Shown piece by piece: positions 46,775-56,962 of a stretch of 64,000 bases of DNA. The translations under genes were made by a program, and so were the position numbers. Numbering within the stretch: the first letter of the stretch is position 1; each line of letters begins with the position of its first letter. This DNA is from Halomonas sp. 1513 (GTDB taxonomy: Bacteria > Pseudomonadota > Gammaproteobacteria > Pseudomonadales > Halomonadaceae), in assembly GCA_001971685.1 (NCBI GenBank), contig CP019326.1:806001-870000 (forward strand), given 5' to 3'. The notes beneath the pieces were generated by a model. That model was given only the letters and a program-made list of their open reading frames with translations. It made no database searches and was not told where the DNA came from.

Positions 46775-48427
46775 TCAGCCACGTGGTTCGCTCATCAGCC
46801 CCTTGACGATGGCATAGCAGCCCACCAGCAGCACCAGGGTGAAGGGCAGGCCGGTGGAGATCACCGCGGCCTGCAGCGCCGCCAGGCCCCCGCCGAGCAG
46901 CAGCGCGATGGCGATGGCGCCCTCGATGATCGCCCAGAAAAGGCGCTGGGGCTTGGGCGCGTCGACCTTGCCCCCGGCGGTGATGGAGTCGATCACCAGC
47001 GAGCCTGAGTCTGACGAGGTGATGAAGAACACGATCACCAGCACGATAGCGATGAAGGAAGTGATCTCGGTCAGCGGCAGGCCGGCCAGCATCACGAACA
47101 GCGCATCCGCTTCACCTTCGAAGGTCCCGGCGAGCAGTTGCTCGATACCGGCACTGCCGAAAGAGGTCATCCAAAGCACGGACACCGTAGACGGTATCAG
47201 CAGCACGGCGATCAGGAATTCGCGCACGGTGCGCCCGCGGGAGACCCGTGCGATGAACATGCCGACGAACGGTGACCAGGAGATCCACCACGCCCAGTAG
47301 AAGGCGGTCCAGCCCTGGCTGAAGTTGGCGTCCTCGCGTCCGAAGGGATTGGAGAGCGCCGGCAGGTGGACCAGGTAGCCCAGCAGGTTCTGGAAGAAAC
47401 CGGTGGCGATCATCAGCGTTGGCCCGACGATGATCACGAAGGCCAGCAGTAGGAAGGCCAACCCCATGTTGAGCTGCGAGAGGCGCTGCACGCCCTTGTC
47501 GACACCCAGGAAAATCGAGCCCATGGCGACGATGGTGATGGCCACGATCAGCAGCACCATGGTGGTGTTGGTATCGGGAATACCGAACAGATCGTTGAGG
47601 CCGCTGGTGGCCTGCTCGGCGCCCAAGCCCAGTGAGGTGGCCAGGCCGAACAGCGTGGCAAATACCGCCAGAATATCGATCACATGCCCCGGCCAGCCCC
47701 ATACGCGCTCACCCAGGATCGGGTAGAAGATCGAGCGCATGGTCAGCGGCAGCCCTTTGTTAAACGAAAAAATCGCCAACGCCAGCGCCACGATGGCGTA
47801 GATCCCCCAGGGGTGCAGGCCCCAGTGGAAGATGGTGGCGGCCATGCCCAGCGCAACGGCGCCGGCCTCGTCGCCTTCGGCGCCGCCCAGTGGCGACCAA
47901 TCCGTCCGTGCCCCGTTCTCGGTCGCGACGCCTCCCATGGCGGCCTGGAAATGATCCATGGGTTCGGAAACACCGAAGTACATCAGGCCGATGCCCATGC
48001 CGGCGGCGAACAGCATCGCAAACCAGCCTGCGTAGCTGAAGTCCGGCGTCGCATCTCGCCCGCCGATGCGCACCTTCGCTAGCGGGGTGAAGATCAGTAT
48101 GATCGAGAGCAGGACGAAGATATTGGCGGCCAGCAGGAAGAACCAGGCCATGTTGCTGGTCAGGAAACCGAAGGTGGCGTTGAAGAGCGGCGCCACTTGC
48201 TCCTGCAGGGCGAGGGTGATGATCACGAAGAACATCACCACAATCGACGAGAATATGAAGACCTTGCCATGCAGGTCCAAATTAAAGCCCATTGGTGAGG
48301 CGGTGATGTTGTCCTGACCGATCACATAGTCGGTATCAATTAGATTGGCGGGGCCTTCTGGCGCGGGAATGCCTTCGGAGCTCTCCTGCCGTTCTCCGGC
48401 CGAGGGGTCCTGAGAATTCTTATCCAC
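46775..48427 (-). CDS. BCCT-family transporter (second copy)
   Basis: 550 aa from a GTG at 48427 (GGGAG SD about eight bases upstream); earlier starts lack support. Twelve helices, with FAAGMGIGLMYFGVSEPMDHF, FHWGLHPWGIYAIV, WWISWSPFVGMFIARVSRGR and FFITSSDSGSLVIDSI. It differs from the first BCCT in the periplasmic-loop insertion DWSPLGGAEGDEAGAV and in the SEPMDHF rather than AEPVAYY sequence, so a different substrate (for example choline, carnitine or ectoine) is possible. The long acidic N-terminal segment is cytoplasmic. Confidence 0.9.
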   Translation of the reverse strand: MDKNSQDPSAGERQESSEGIPAPEGPANLIDTDYVIGQDNITASPMGFNLDLHGKVFIFSSIVVMFFVIITLALQEQVAPLFNATFGFLTSNMAWFFLLAANIFVLLSIILIFTPLAKVRIGGRDATPDFSYAGWFAMLFAAGMGIGLMYFGVSEPMDHFQAAMGGVATENGARTDWSPLGGAEGDEAGAVALGMAATIFHWGLHPWGIYAIVALALAIFSFNKGLPLTMRSIFYPILGERVWGWPGHVIDILAVFATLFGLATSLGLGAEQATSGLNDLFGIPDTNTTMVLLIVAITIVAMGSIFLGVDKGVQRLSQLNMGLAFLLLAFVIIVGPTLMIATGFFQNLLGYLVHLPALSNPFGREDANFSQGWTAFYWAWWISWSPFVGMFIARVSRGRTVREFLIAVLLIPSTVSVLWMTSFGSAGIEQLLAGTFEGEADALFVMLAGLPLTEITSFIAIVLVIVFFITSSDSGSLVIDSITAGGKVDAPKPQRLFWAIIEGAIAIALLLGGGLAALQAAVISTGLPFTLVLLVGCYAIVKGLMSEPRG

Positions 48428-48612
48428 TGCGAAATCTCCCTTGTGCTTACATTGTGATGGCTCACGGTTATTGTGACGCGTTACCAGTGAATTGCCAGGC
48501 AAGCGGCCGATAAGATTCAGATGGGCGCTAGGCCAGGGTGATTATTGAGCGGATCGCGCAGCGCCGATATCGCCAATGCGACCTCGCCATGTCTGACCTC
48601 TATCATACACAG

Positions 48613-48639
48613 ACAGGCCCGCCAAATTGGCGGGCCTGT
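48613..48639 (-). terminator. Hairpin after the PRC-barrel gene
   Basis: Stem ACAGGCCCGCC / GGCGGGCCTGT around AAATT, downstream of the minus-strand PRC gene. Confidence 0.6.
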
Positions 48640-48674
48640 TGAGCGACGCCGAACAGCGGCGTCGGCCGGGGGGA

Positions 48675-49181
48675 TCAGTTATTGACGGTTTCGTCGAGCG
48701 TATCGCCAATGCTCTCGGCGCCTTCTCGGGTACGCTGCCAGGCGCTTTGCGCCCCTTCACGGGTGGCTTCCCACGCCTCGGCGGCGTTCTCGCGGGCCTG
48801 GTCCCACCAGTCTCTGTCGAACTCGGGTAGCTCCTCGAGTTCTTCCGCAGTGGCGTCGACGTAGACGCGGTGCACGGTGTCACCGTCCTCGTCGGTCTCG
48901 GTTTCCAGGCGGTAGTGGTCGTTGTCGAGGACGATATCGCGCCCGCCGAGACCTAGGGTGGCGCCGGTCTCAATGACGATGGCCTGAACGCTCATATCGT
49001 CGTCGAGCAGGATGTCTTCGACGTCACCGACGCGCTCTTCCGGGGCGCTGTCGAGGTAGACGTTGGCATCCATGATTGCATCGGCCGAGTAGAGGCCTTC
49101 GATCTCGGCCTGGGCGGTGCCGGCCAGGGCCATGCCGCCGGCGGCGAGAGAAATGCTGAGTGCGAGAGTCGTCTTGCGCAT
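48675..49181 (-). CDS. Exported PRC-barrel domain protein
   Basis: 168 aa. Signal peptide (KTTLALSISLAAGGMALAGTAQA), then a PRC-barrel: YSADAIMDANVYLDSAPEER and GDVEDILLDDDMSVQAIVIE. The C-terminal third is a helical stretch rich in Trp, Glu and Ala (WDQARENAAEAWEATREG, repeated AWQRTREGAES), with repeats of about 11 residues (EGA-x-AWQ, LEA-like). Very acidic overall, as expected in a halophile. ATG at 49181 with GAGGAGA upstream. Adjacent to the CsbD gene; both are general stress type. Confidence 0.85.
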   Translation of the reverse strand: MRKTTLALSISLAAGGMALAGTAQAEIEGLYSADAIMDANVYLDSAPEERVGDVEDILLDDDMSVQAIVIETGATLGLGGRDIVLDNDHYRLETETDEDGDTVHRVYVDATAEELEELPEFDRDWWDQARENAAEAWEATREGAQSAWQRTREGAESIGDTLDETVNN

Positions 49182-49230
49182 GCTGTGATCTCCTCGATGG
49201 TCCTTTCGTGGTGTCACTGAGCGGGTGCCG

Positions 49231-49428
49231 TTACAGCTTGGCGGCCCAATCGTTGGCGCGTTTTTCCGCTTCTTCCTTGGTGATGCCGTACTTGGTCTGC
49301 AGCTTGCCGATCATCTGATCCTTCTTGCCGGCGATCTGGTCGAGTTCGTCGTCGGTCAGCTCGCCCCAGCTTTCGCGGGCCTTGCCTCTTAGGTCTTTCC
49401 AACGTCCTTCGATCTGGTCCCAGTTCAT
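49231..49428 (-). CDS. CsbD-family stress protein
   Basis: 65 aa. MNWDQIEGRWKDLRGKARE and WGELTDDELDQIAGKKDQMI are the CsbD signature. Small, cytoplasmic, helical; induced by osmotic or stationary stress in other bacteria (sigma-B in Bacillus). Function unknown. Start with GGAGGAGCC SD. Upstream of the PRC gene on the same strand. Confidence 0.92.
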   Translation of the reverse strand: MNWDQIEGRWKDLRGKARESWGELTDDELDQIAGKKDQMIGKLQTKYGITKEEAEKRANDWAAKL

Positions 49429-49670
49429 GGTGGCTCCTCCCTGTGGTTGCCACGACTTGCGTCACGCCGTGCCGCATCCGCGCTCCTGACGTCGTTTTCA
49501 GGGTCGCATTCGCCGTGTGTGGCGAAACATAGCGGCTATGCTATGTGACAGACTGGCTGTGACAGCGCATCCTTTCTGTGACGTGCACCGATAAAGGTAA
49601 TGCTGATTTATAGAAGTTCAATGCTTCCATAACAAATTGTTTCATTTTCGCCGGTGCCGCTGCCCAGACG

Positions 49671-51419
49671 ATGAGTGTTTCAACGACAACGAGCACGCCC
49701 ATGACCGAGACTACCGTGACCCCCGTGCGTCGCTTCCGCGGCACACCCCGTGGCCGCGAGCTGGCCCCCGAGGCGCTGACGGCGCTACGTGCGCTGCTCG
49801 GCGACGAACGCCAGACGCCGACGCTTCAGCGCCGCGATCTACTGATCGAGCACCTGCACCTGATCCAGGACCACCACGGCTACTTGTCGATGGCCAACCT
49901 GCGCGCCCTGGCCGCCTACATGAACCTGCCCATGGCGACGGTGTATGAGACCGCCACCTTCTATGCACACTTCGACGTGGTCCACGACGACCAGGCACCG
50001 CCGCCGGCGGTGACCATCCGCGTCTGCGACTCGCTGTCCTGCCAGCTGGCCGGCGCCGCGGCGCTCAAGAACGAGCTCGAGGCCGGCGCCGACCCGGGCC
50101 AGGTGCGGGTGCTGCGTGCGCCCTGCATGGGCCGCTGCGAGAGCGCGCCGGTGGTCGAGGTGGGGCATCGCCATGTGCTGCATGCCAGCTGCGAGGCGGT
50201 GGAAGCGGTGGTCGATACCGGCCATTACCATCCCGAGACCGTCGACTGGCAGCGGCTCGACGCCTATCGCGGCGAGGGCGGCTATGCGCTGCTTGAGTCC
50301 TGCCGCGATGGCGAGGTGAGCGTCGACAGCCTGATGCAGACCCTCGAGGCGGCCAACCTGCGCGGCCTGGGTGGGGCCGGCTTCCCGACCTTCAAGAAGT
50401 GGTACTTCGTGCGCCAGGAGCCGGGACCGCGCTACTGCGCGATCAACGCCGACGAGGGCGAGCCGGGCACCTTCAAGGATCGCTACTACCTCGAACAGGC
50501 GCCACACCGCTTCCTCGAGGGCGCGTTGGTCAGCGCCTGGGCGGTGGACGCCGAGGCGCTCTACATCTACCTGCGTGACGAATACCCCGGCCTGCACCGC
50601 GTGCTGCACGAGGCGATCGCCGAGCTCGAGGCCGCTGGCCTGGTCAGCCCCGGCTACGTGGTGATGCGGCGCGGCGCCGGCGCCTATATCTGTGGCGAAG
50701 AGTCGGCAATGATCGAGTCGCTTGAGGGTAAGCCCGGCAAGCCGCGCCACCGGCCGCCGTTCGTCGCTCAGCGCGGCCTGTTCGACCGCCCGACCCTGGT
50801 CAACAACGTCGAGACCGTCTACTGGATCCCGCTGATCTGGCAGCGCGGCGCCGAGTGGTTCGCCGGCCACGGCCGACACGGCCGCAGCGGCCTGCGCAGC
50901 TTCTCGCTCTCCGGGCGGGTCAAGCGCCCCGGCGTGCACCTGGCCCCGGCGGGCATCACCCTTGCCGAACTGGTCGAGGAGTACGGCGGCGGCATGGCCG
51001 ACGGCCATCGCCTCGCCGCCTACCTGCCGGGTGGCGCCTCCGGCGGCATCCTGCCGGCCAGCAAGGCGGATATCCCGCTGGACTTCGACACCCTGCAGGC
51101 CGAGGGCTGCTTCATCGGCTCGGCGGCGGTGATTGTGCTATCGGATCGGGACGACCTGCGCGCCGCGGCCGCCAATCTGCTGGCGTTCTTCGCCGACGAA
51201 TCCTGCGGGCAGTGCACGCCGTGCCGGGTCGGCACCGAGAAGATGTTGACCCTGCTCGAGCGCGACGAGTGGCACGCCGCCGACCTCGAGCGGCTGTCCC
51301 AGGTGATGATCGACGCCTCGATCTGCGGCCTCGGTCAGGCGGCGCCCAATCCGGTGCTGGGCCTGCTCAAGGATTTTCGCAGTGAGCTTGCCGCCCAGCG
51401 CGTGATCGTCAAGGGCTAA
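49671..51419 (+). CDS. fdsB: NAD-dependent formate dehydrogenase, fused NuoE/NuoF-like subunit
   Basis: 582 aa. Residues about 30-185 are a NuoE-like [2Fe-2S] domain (RVCDSLSCQLAG, CMGRCESAP), then a NuoF-like FMN/NADH domain (GLGGAGFPTFKKWYFVR, GAYICGEESAMIESLEG) and a C-terminal [4Fe-4S] motif SCGQCTPCRVGTEKM. Passes electrons from FDH alpha to NAD. In many bacteria FdsG and FdsB are separate; here they are one chain. ATG 49671 or 49701 both lack a good SD. FDH alpha follows six bases later. Confidence 0.9.
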   Translation: MSVSTTTSTPMTETTVTPVRRFRGTPRGRELAPEALTALRALLGDERQTPTLQRRDLLIEHLHLIQDHHGYLSMANLRALAAYMNLPMATVYETATFYAHFDVVHDDQAPPPAVTIRVCDSLSCQLAGAAALKNELEAGADPGQVRVLRAPCMGRCESAPVVEVGHRHVLHASCEAVEAVVDTGHYHPETVDWQRLDAYRGEGGYALLESCRDGEVSVDSLMQTLEAANLRGLGGAGFPTFKKWYFVRQEPGPRYCAINADEGEPGTFKDRYYLEQAPHRFLEGALVSAWAVDAEALYIYLRDEYPGLHRVLHEAIAELEAAGLVSPGYVVMRRGAGAYICGEESAMIESLEGKPGKPRHRPPFVAQRGLFDRPTLVNNVETVYWIPLIWQRGAEWFAGHGRHGRSGLRSFSLSGRVKRPGVHLAPAGITLAELVEEYGGGMADGHRLAAYLPGGASGGILPASKADIPLDFDTLQAEGCFIGSAAVIVLSDRDDLRAAAANLLAFFADESCGQCTPCRVGTEKMLTLLERDEWHAADLERLSQVMIDASICGLGQAAPNPVLGLLKDFRSELAAQRVIVKG

Positions 51420-51424
51420 GGGAG

Positions 51425-54271
51425 ATGAGCATGAGCGAACAGAGTTTCAGCCTGACCCTCGACGGCGTCGAGGTCATCGCCCACGCCGGCGAGACGCTGT
51501 GGCAGGTGGCCAAGCGCGCCGGTGAGACCATTCCCCACCTGTGCTACAAGGACGCCCACGGCTACCGCGCCGACGGCAACTGCCGCGCCTGCATGGTCGA
51601 GATCGACGGCGAGCGGGCGCTGGCGGCGAGCTGCCTGCGCCAGGCCGCGCCGGGCATGGTGGTCAAGAGCGCCAGCTCCGAGCGCGCGCGGCTCTCCCGC
51701 GAAGCGGTCATGGAGCTGCTGATCGCCGACCAGCCAGAGCGTGAGCAGAGCCCCGACCGCGCCAGCCACTTCTGGGCCATGGCCGATCAGCTGGCCATCG
51801 ATGCCGCGGCGGTGCGCGAGTGGCTGCCGCCGCGCAGCGCGCGCGATGCGCCCACGGTGCATCACGTCGCCGCACGGGACGCCGCCTTGCCGCACGCCGA
51901 GGGCCATGACGCCACGCACTCGGCGATGCACGTCAATCTCGACGCCTGCATCGAGTGCAACCTGTGCGTACGCGCCTGTCGCGAGGTGCAGGTCAACGAC
52001 GTGATCGGTCTTGCCCATCGCGGTGCGGCCTCCAAGATCGTCTTCGACTTCGACGATCCGATGGGCGAGAGCACCTGCGTGGCCTGCGGCGAATGCGTCC
52101 AGGCCTGCCCCACCGGCGCGCTGATGCCGGCCACGCTGATCGACGCCCAGGGCCGCGGCGACTCCCGCGTGGCCGATCGCCAGGTCGACTCGGTGTGCCC
52201 CTACTGCGGGGTGGGCTGTCAGCTCACCTACCACATCAAGGACGACGAGATCCTGTTCGTCGAGGGCCGCGACGGGCCCTCCAACCACAACCGGCTATGC
52301 GTCAAGGGGCGCTTCGGCTTCGACTACCCGCGGCATGCGTCGCGGCTGACCACGCCGCTGATCCGCCGGGCCGGGGTGGCCAAGGGGCTCGACCCGGACT
52401 TCGACCCGGCCCAGCCGCTGAGCCACTTCCGCGAGGCGAGCTGGGAGGAGGCGCTGGACGCCGCCGCCGGCGGCCTCACCGCGCTCAAGGCCGAGCGTGG
52501 CCCGGCGGCGCTGGCCGGCTTCGGCAGCGCCAAGTGCTCCAACGAGGAGGCCTGGCTGTTCCAGAAGCTGGTGCGTACCGGCTTCGGCTCCAACAACGTC
52601 GACCACTGCACCCGGCTGTGTCACGCCAGCTCAGTGGCGGCGCTGATGGAGTGCATCGGCTCCGGCGCGGTCACCGCCTCCTTCATGCAGGCCGAGCAGG
52701 CCGATGTGGTGATCCTCACCGGCTGCAACCCCACCGTGAACCACCCGGTGGCGGCGACCTTCTTCAAGCAGGCCGCCAAGCGCGGCACCAAGCTGATCGT
52801 CATCGATCCCCGCGGCCAGGCGCTGGGCGCCTACGCCCACCAGACCCTGCGCTTCACGCCGGGCAGCGACGTCTCGCTGTTCAATGCCATGCTCAACGTC
52901 ATCGTCAGCGAGGGGCTCTACGACCAGGCCTATATCGACGCTCACACCGAGGGCTTCGAGGCGCTCAAGGCCCACGTCGCCGAGATGACCCCCGAGGCCA
53001 TGGCACCGGCCTGCGGCGTCAGCGCCGAGGAGATCCGCCAGGTGGCGCGGGAATACGCCACTGCCGAGCGGGCGATGATCTTCTGGGGCATGGGCATCTC
53101 CCAGCACACCCACGGCACCGACAACGCGCGCTGCCTGATCTCGCTGGCACTGGCCTGCGGCCATACCGGCCGCCCGGGCACCGGCCTGCACCCGCTGCGC
53201 GGCCAGAACAACGTCCAGGGCGCCTCCGACGCTGGCCTGATCCCGATGGTGATGCCCGACTACCAGCCGGTCTCCGACGCCCAGGTGCGCAGCGCCTTCG
53301 AGGAGCTGTGGAACACCGAGCTCGATCCCGAGCCCGGCCTCACCGTGGTCGAGATCATGGACGCCGTGCATGCCGGCACCATTCGCGGCATGTATATCCA
53401 GGGCGAGAATCCGGCGATGTCCGACCCCGACCTCGACCACGCCCGGGCGGCCCTGGCCAAGCTCGAGCATCTGGTGGTGCAGGACCTGTTCGTCACCGAG
53501 ACCGCCCAGTTCGCCGACGTCATCCTGCCCGCCTCGGCGTGGCCGGAGAAGGACGGCAGCGTCACCAATACCAATCGCCAGGTGCAGATGGGCCGCGCCG
53601 CCATGCCGCTGCCCGGCGACGCCAAGCCCGACTGGTGGATCATCCAGGAGATCGCCCGGCGCTTCGGCCTGGCCTGGGACTACGGCCACCCCCGCGAGGT
53701 GTTCGCCGAGATGCAGCGCGGCATGCCGTCGCTGGACCACATCAGCTGGGAGCGCCTCGAGCGCGAGGACTCGGTGACCTATCCGTGCCCGGCGGACGAC
53801 GCCCCGGGGGCCGACGTGGTGTTCAGCGACGCCTTCCCCACCGCCAGCGGCCGCGCCCGTTTCAGTCCCACCGTGCCGCTGCCGCCGGACGAACCCATCG
53901 ACGGCGACTTCCCCACGGTGCTGACCACCGGGCGTCAGCTGGAGCACTGGCACACCGGCTCGATGACGCGGCGCGCCAAGGTGCTCGACGACCTCGAACC
54001 CGAGGCGGTGGCCAGCCTGTCGCCGGGTGAACTGCGCCGCCTGGGCCTGCAGCCCGGCGACGCCTTGACGATTACCACGCGGCGTGGCTCGATCACCCTG
54101 CGTGCGCGGGCCGACATGCTGATGCCGGACGGCATGGTGTTCGTGCCGTTCTGCTACGCCGAGGCCGCGGCCAATGTGCTGACCAACCCGGCGCTGGACC
54201 CCTACGGCAAGATTCCCGAGTTCAAGTACGCCGCCTGCCGGCTGACGGTGGCCGAGGCGGTCCCTGGCTAG
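51425..54271 (+). CDS. fdsA: Formate dehydrogenase alpha subunit (molybdopterin, Fe-S)
   Basis: 948 aa. Oxidises formate to CO2 in the cytoplasm. N-terminal [2Fe-2S] domain (HLCYKD...NCRACMVEI), ferredoxin clusters CIECNLCVRACRE and CVACGECVQACPTGAL, the cluster motif CPYCGVGCQLTYH, then the Mo-bisPGD domain. Catalytic Cys399 with His400 occurs in CTRLCHASS, corresponding to the selenocysteine of E. coli FdhF. The C-terminal molybdopterin-binding fold is complete (VLTTGRQLEHWHTGSMTRR). Final step of formaldehyde oxidation from betaine. Either the first or second Met (51425 or 51431) may start. Confidence 0.94.
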   Translation: MSMSEQSFSLTLDGVEVIAHAGETLWQVAKRAGETIPHLCYKDAHGYRADGNCRACMVEIDGERALAASCLRQAAPGMVVKSASSERARLSREAVMELLIADQPEREQSPDRASHFWAMADQLAIDAAAVREWLPPRSARDAPTVHHVAARDAALPHAEGHDATHSAMHVNLDACIECNLCVRACREVQVNDVIGLAHRGAASKIVFDFDDPMGESTCVACGECVQACPTGALMPATLIDAQGRGDSRVADRQVDSVCPYCGVGCQLTYHIKDDEILFVEGRDGPSNHNRLCVKGRFGFDYPRHASRLTTPLIRRAGVAKGLDPDFDPAQPLSHFREASWEEALDAAAGGLTALKAERGPAALAGFGSAKCSNEEAWLFQKLVRTGFGSNNVDHCTRLCHASSVAALMECIGSGAVTASFMQAEQADVVILTGCNPTVNHPVAATFFKQAAKRGTKLIVIDPRGQALGAYAHQTLRFTPGSDVSLFNAMLNVIVSEGLYDQAYIDAHTEGFEALKAHVAEMTPEAMAPACGVSAEEIRQVAREYATAERAMIFWGMGISQHTHGTDNARCLISLALACGHTGRPGTGLHPLRGQNNVQGASDAGLIPMVMPDYQPVSDAQVRSAFEELWNTELDPEPGLTVVEIMDAVHAGTIRGMYIQGENPAMSDPDLDHARAALAKLEHLVVQDLFVTETAQFADVILPASAWPEKDGSVTNTNRQVQMGRAAMPLPGDAKPDWWIIQEIARRFGLAWDYGHPREVFAEMQRGMPSLDHISWERLEREDSVTYPCPADDAPGADVVFSDAFPTASGRARFSPTVPLPPDEPIDGDFPTVLTTGRQLEHWHTGSMTRRAKVLDDLEPEAVASLSPGELRRLGLQPGDALTITTRRGSITLRARADMLMPDGMVFVPFCYAEAAANVLTNPALDPYGKIPEFKYAACRLTVAEAVPG

Positions 54272-54304
54272 CGCGAGGCCCAAGGGCAAGAGGAGGACGA
54301 TGCC

Positions 54305-54538
54305 ATGATGATTGCCGAACTGATCGACGGGGACGACTTTCGCCAGCGGCTGGTGGCGCTGGGCGTGCAGCTCCCCGAGGGCGCCTGCCCGGAGACCTGC
54401 GCCCGGCTCGCCAGGCGCAAGCACCTCGAGGTCGGCGTGCCGGGGCTGGAGGCGGAAATCGACGCGCTGATGCAGCAACGCGAGGTCATGCTGCCGTCGG
54501 TGCGGCGTGCCATCGAGGATATCCTCCAGGCGCGCTAG
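54305..54538 (+). CDS. Small protein following FDH alpha, unknown
   Basis: 77 aa (ATG 54305 or 54308) with a strong AAGAGGAGG SD, 33 bases after fdsA. Contains two Cys (EGACPETC) and a coiled-coil-prone, Glu/Arg-rich C-terminus (LEAEIDALMQQREVM). It does not obviously resemble the FdsD delta subunit. It may still be an FDH accessory because of its position. A GC-rich inverted repeat at 54566-54599 follows. No family recognised. Confidence 0.6.
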   Translation: MMIAELIDGDDFRQRLVALGVQLPEGACPETCARLARRKHLEVGVPGLEAEIDALMQQREVMLPSVRRAIEDILQAR

Positions 54539-54565
54539 CCATTGCGACCCATGTGTCATTTTTCG

Positions 54566-54599
54566 CCACCCCTGGCCGCTTATCTCGGCCCAGGGGTGG
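54566..54599 (+). terminator. Terminator hairpin after the FDH operon
   Basis: Stem CCACCCCTGG / CCAGGGGTGG enclosing about 14 bases, then CGTTATTTG, a partial T context. Confidence 0.65.
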
Positions 54600-54724
54600 C
54601 GTTATTTGCGCTGCCGTAATAATCATAACATGCTGTTTGTTAAATATTTTTCTCTTCTTTTTTGCATCTGGCGCACTTTGTGCTTTGTATTGGGTGACAC
54701 CCAAGCAATCGTCAGGAGACAAGG

Positions 54725-55003
54725 ATGAATACTCGCACCAAGGCAAGTCGCAAATTCATGGCCGCAACGTCGATTGCCGCCATGCTATTGGGCAGCCTGG
54801 CACTGGCGGGCTGTGGAAACGACGACGATATGCCGCCGATGGAAGACGATCCGGCCATGGATCAGCCCATGGAAGAGGATCCCGGCATGGATCAGGGGAT
54901 GGACGATCCGGCAATGGACGATCCGGCCATGGATGAAGGCATGGACGACGACGGCATGATGGAAGAAGACCCGATGATGGAGGAGCAGGACGAGGAGTTC
55001 TGA
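54725..55003 (+). CDS. Small acidic, methionine-rich lipoprotein
   Basis: 92 aa. Lipoprotein signal peptide with lipobox LALAGC (Cys30), after MAATSIAAMLLGSL. The mature chain of about 62 residues holds 13 Met and almost only Asp/Glu otherwise, with no Lys or Arg, in a repeated DDPAMD / EEDPGMD pattern. The composition suggests an intrinsically disordered, strongly negative surface chain; metal (for example copper via Met) or cation binding is speculative. ATG at 54725 after AGGAGACAAG. The AT-rich DNA upstream (54600-54680) presumably holds its promoter. Confidence 0.8.
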   Translation: MNTRTKASRKFMAATSIAAMLLGSLALAGCGNDDDMPPMEDDPAMDQPMEEDPGMDQGMDDPAMDDPAMDEGMDDDGMMEEDPMMEEQDEEF

Positions 55004-55134
55004 TCGTTCATCGCGTCAAAACGTGAAAGGTTAGCATGACGGCGGGGCATGGATGCCCTGCGAGTTGGCCGGCGACGCGCTCGTCGGCAGGCCACACAGG
55101 GACGTGGCCACATTGGATCAGGAGGTGTTTAGCG

Positions 55135-55500
55135 ATGATGTCCAAGGCTTTGTTGAAGAAGATCGGTATTTTCGGCGTATCGCTGGGTCTTACGGCCAGC
55201 CCGCTGGTGATGGCCGATATGCACGATGACGGTGCGCCTGCCGACCCCGCTGGAACCTCGGATCCTGCTTCGCCCGGCACCCAGGACCCTGCTTCGCCGG
55301 GAACCGACCCTGCCGGGACTGAAGAAGGCACTGCCGATCCGACCACCGGTGTGCCGGGTACCGGCGACGAGCCCGAAGCGGGCATGCCAGAGGATGAGGA
55401 GGCTGGTTTCGGCGATGGTGGCGAGGCCATGCCCGGCGAGGCAGACCCGCCCGCGGAACATTCAGGCGAGCCGCTGCCTGAAGACGAGGAGCTCGATTGA
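55135..55500 (+). CDS. Exported acidic Pro/Gly/Thr-rich protein
   Basis: 121 aa. Signal peptide ALLKKIGIFGVSLGLTASPLVMA, then a low-complexity acidic chain with repeated DPASPGT units and no Lys or Arg; ends PLPEDEELD. Start at the first of two adjacent ATGs, with GGAGGTG upstream; the frame is open further back but without an RBS. No family recognised. About 130 bases after the acidic lipoprotein, on the same strand; both may serve the cell surface in salt. Confidence 0.7.
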   Translation: MMSKALLKKIGIFGVSLGLTASPLVMADMHDDGAPADPAGTSDPASPGTQDPASPGTDPAGTEEGTADPTTGVPGTGDEPEAGMPEDEEAGFGDGGEAMPGEADPPAEHSGEPLPEDEELD

Positions 55501-55578
55501 TCGCCGCGTGATGTTCTTGATGTTTCGATAGCTTTCCAACGGCGCCCAGCGGGCGCCGTTGGTATGTCAGAAGACCGC

Positions 55579-56949
<1,371 letters not shown>

Positions 56950-56962
56950 GGAAGCCTCCTTG

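Noticed and set aside
51955..54559. Very long ORFs in other frames of fdsA (691 aa plus strand; 642 aa minus strand)
   Set aside because: Long only because stop codons are rare at this GC content; composition is Arg/Pro/Gly-rich without motifs.
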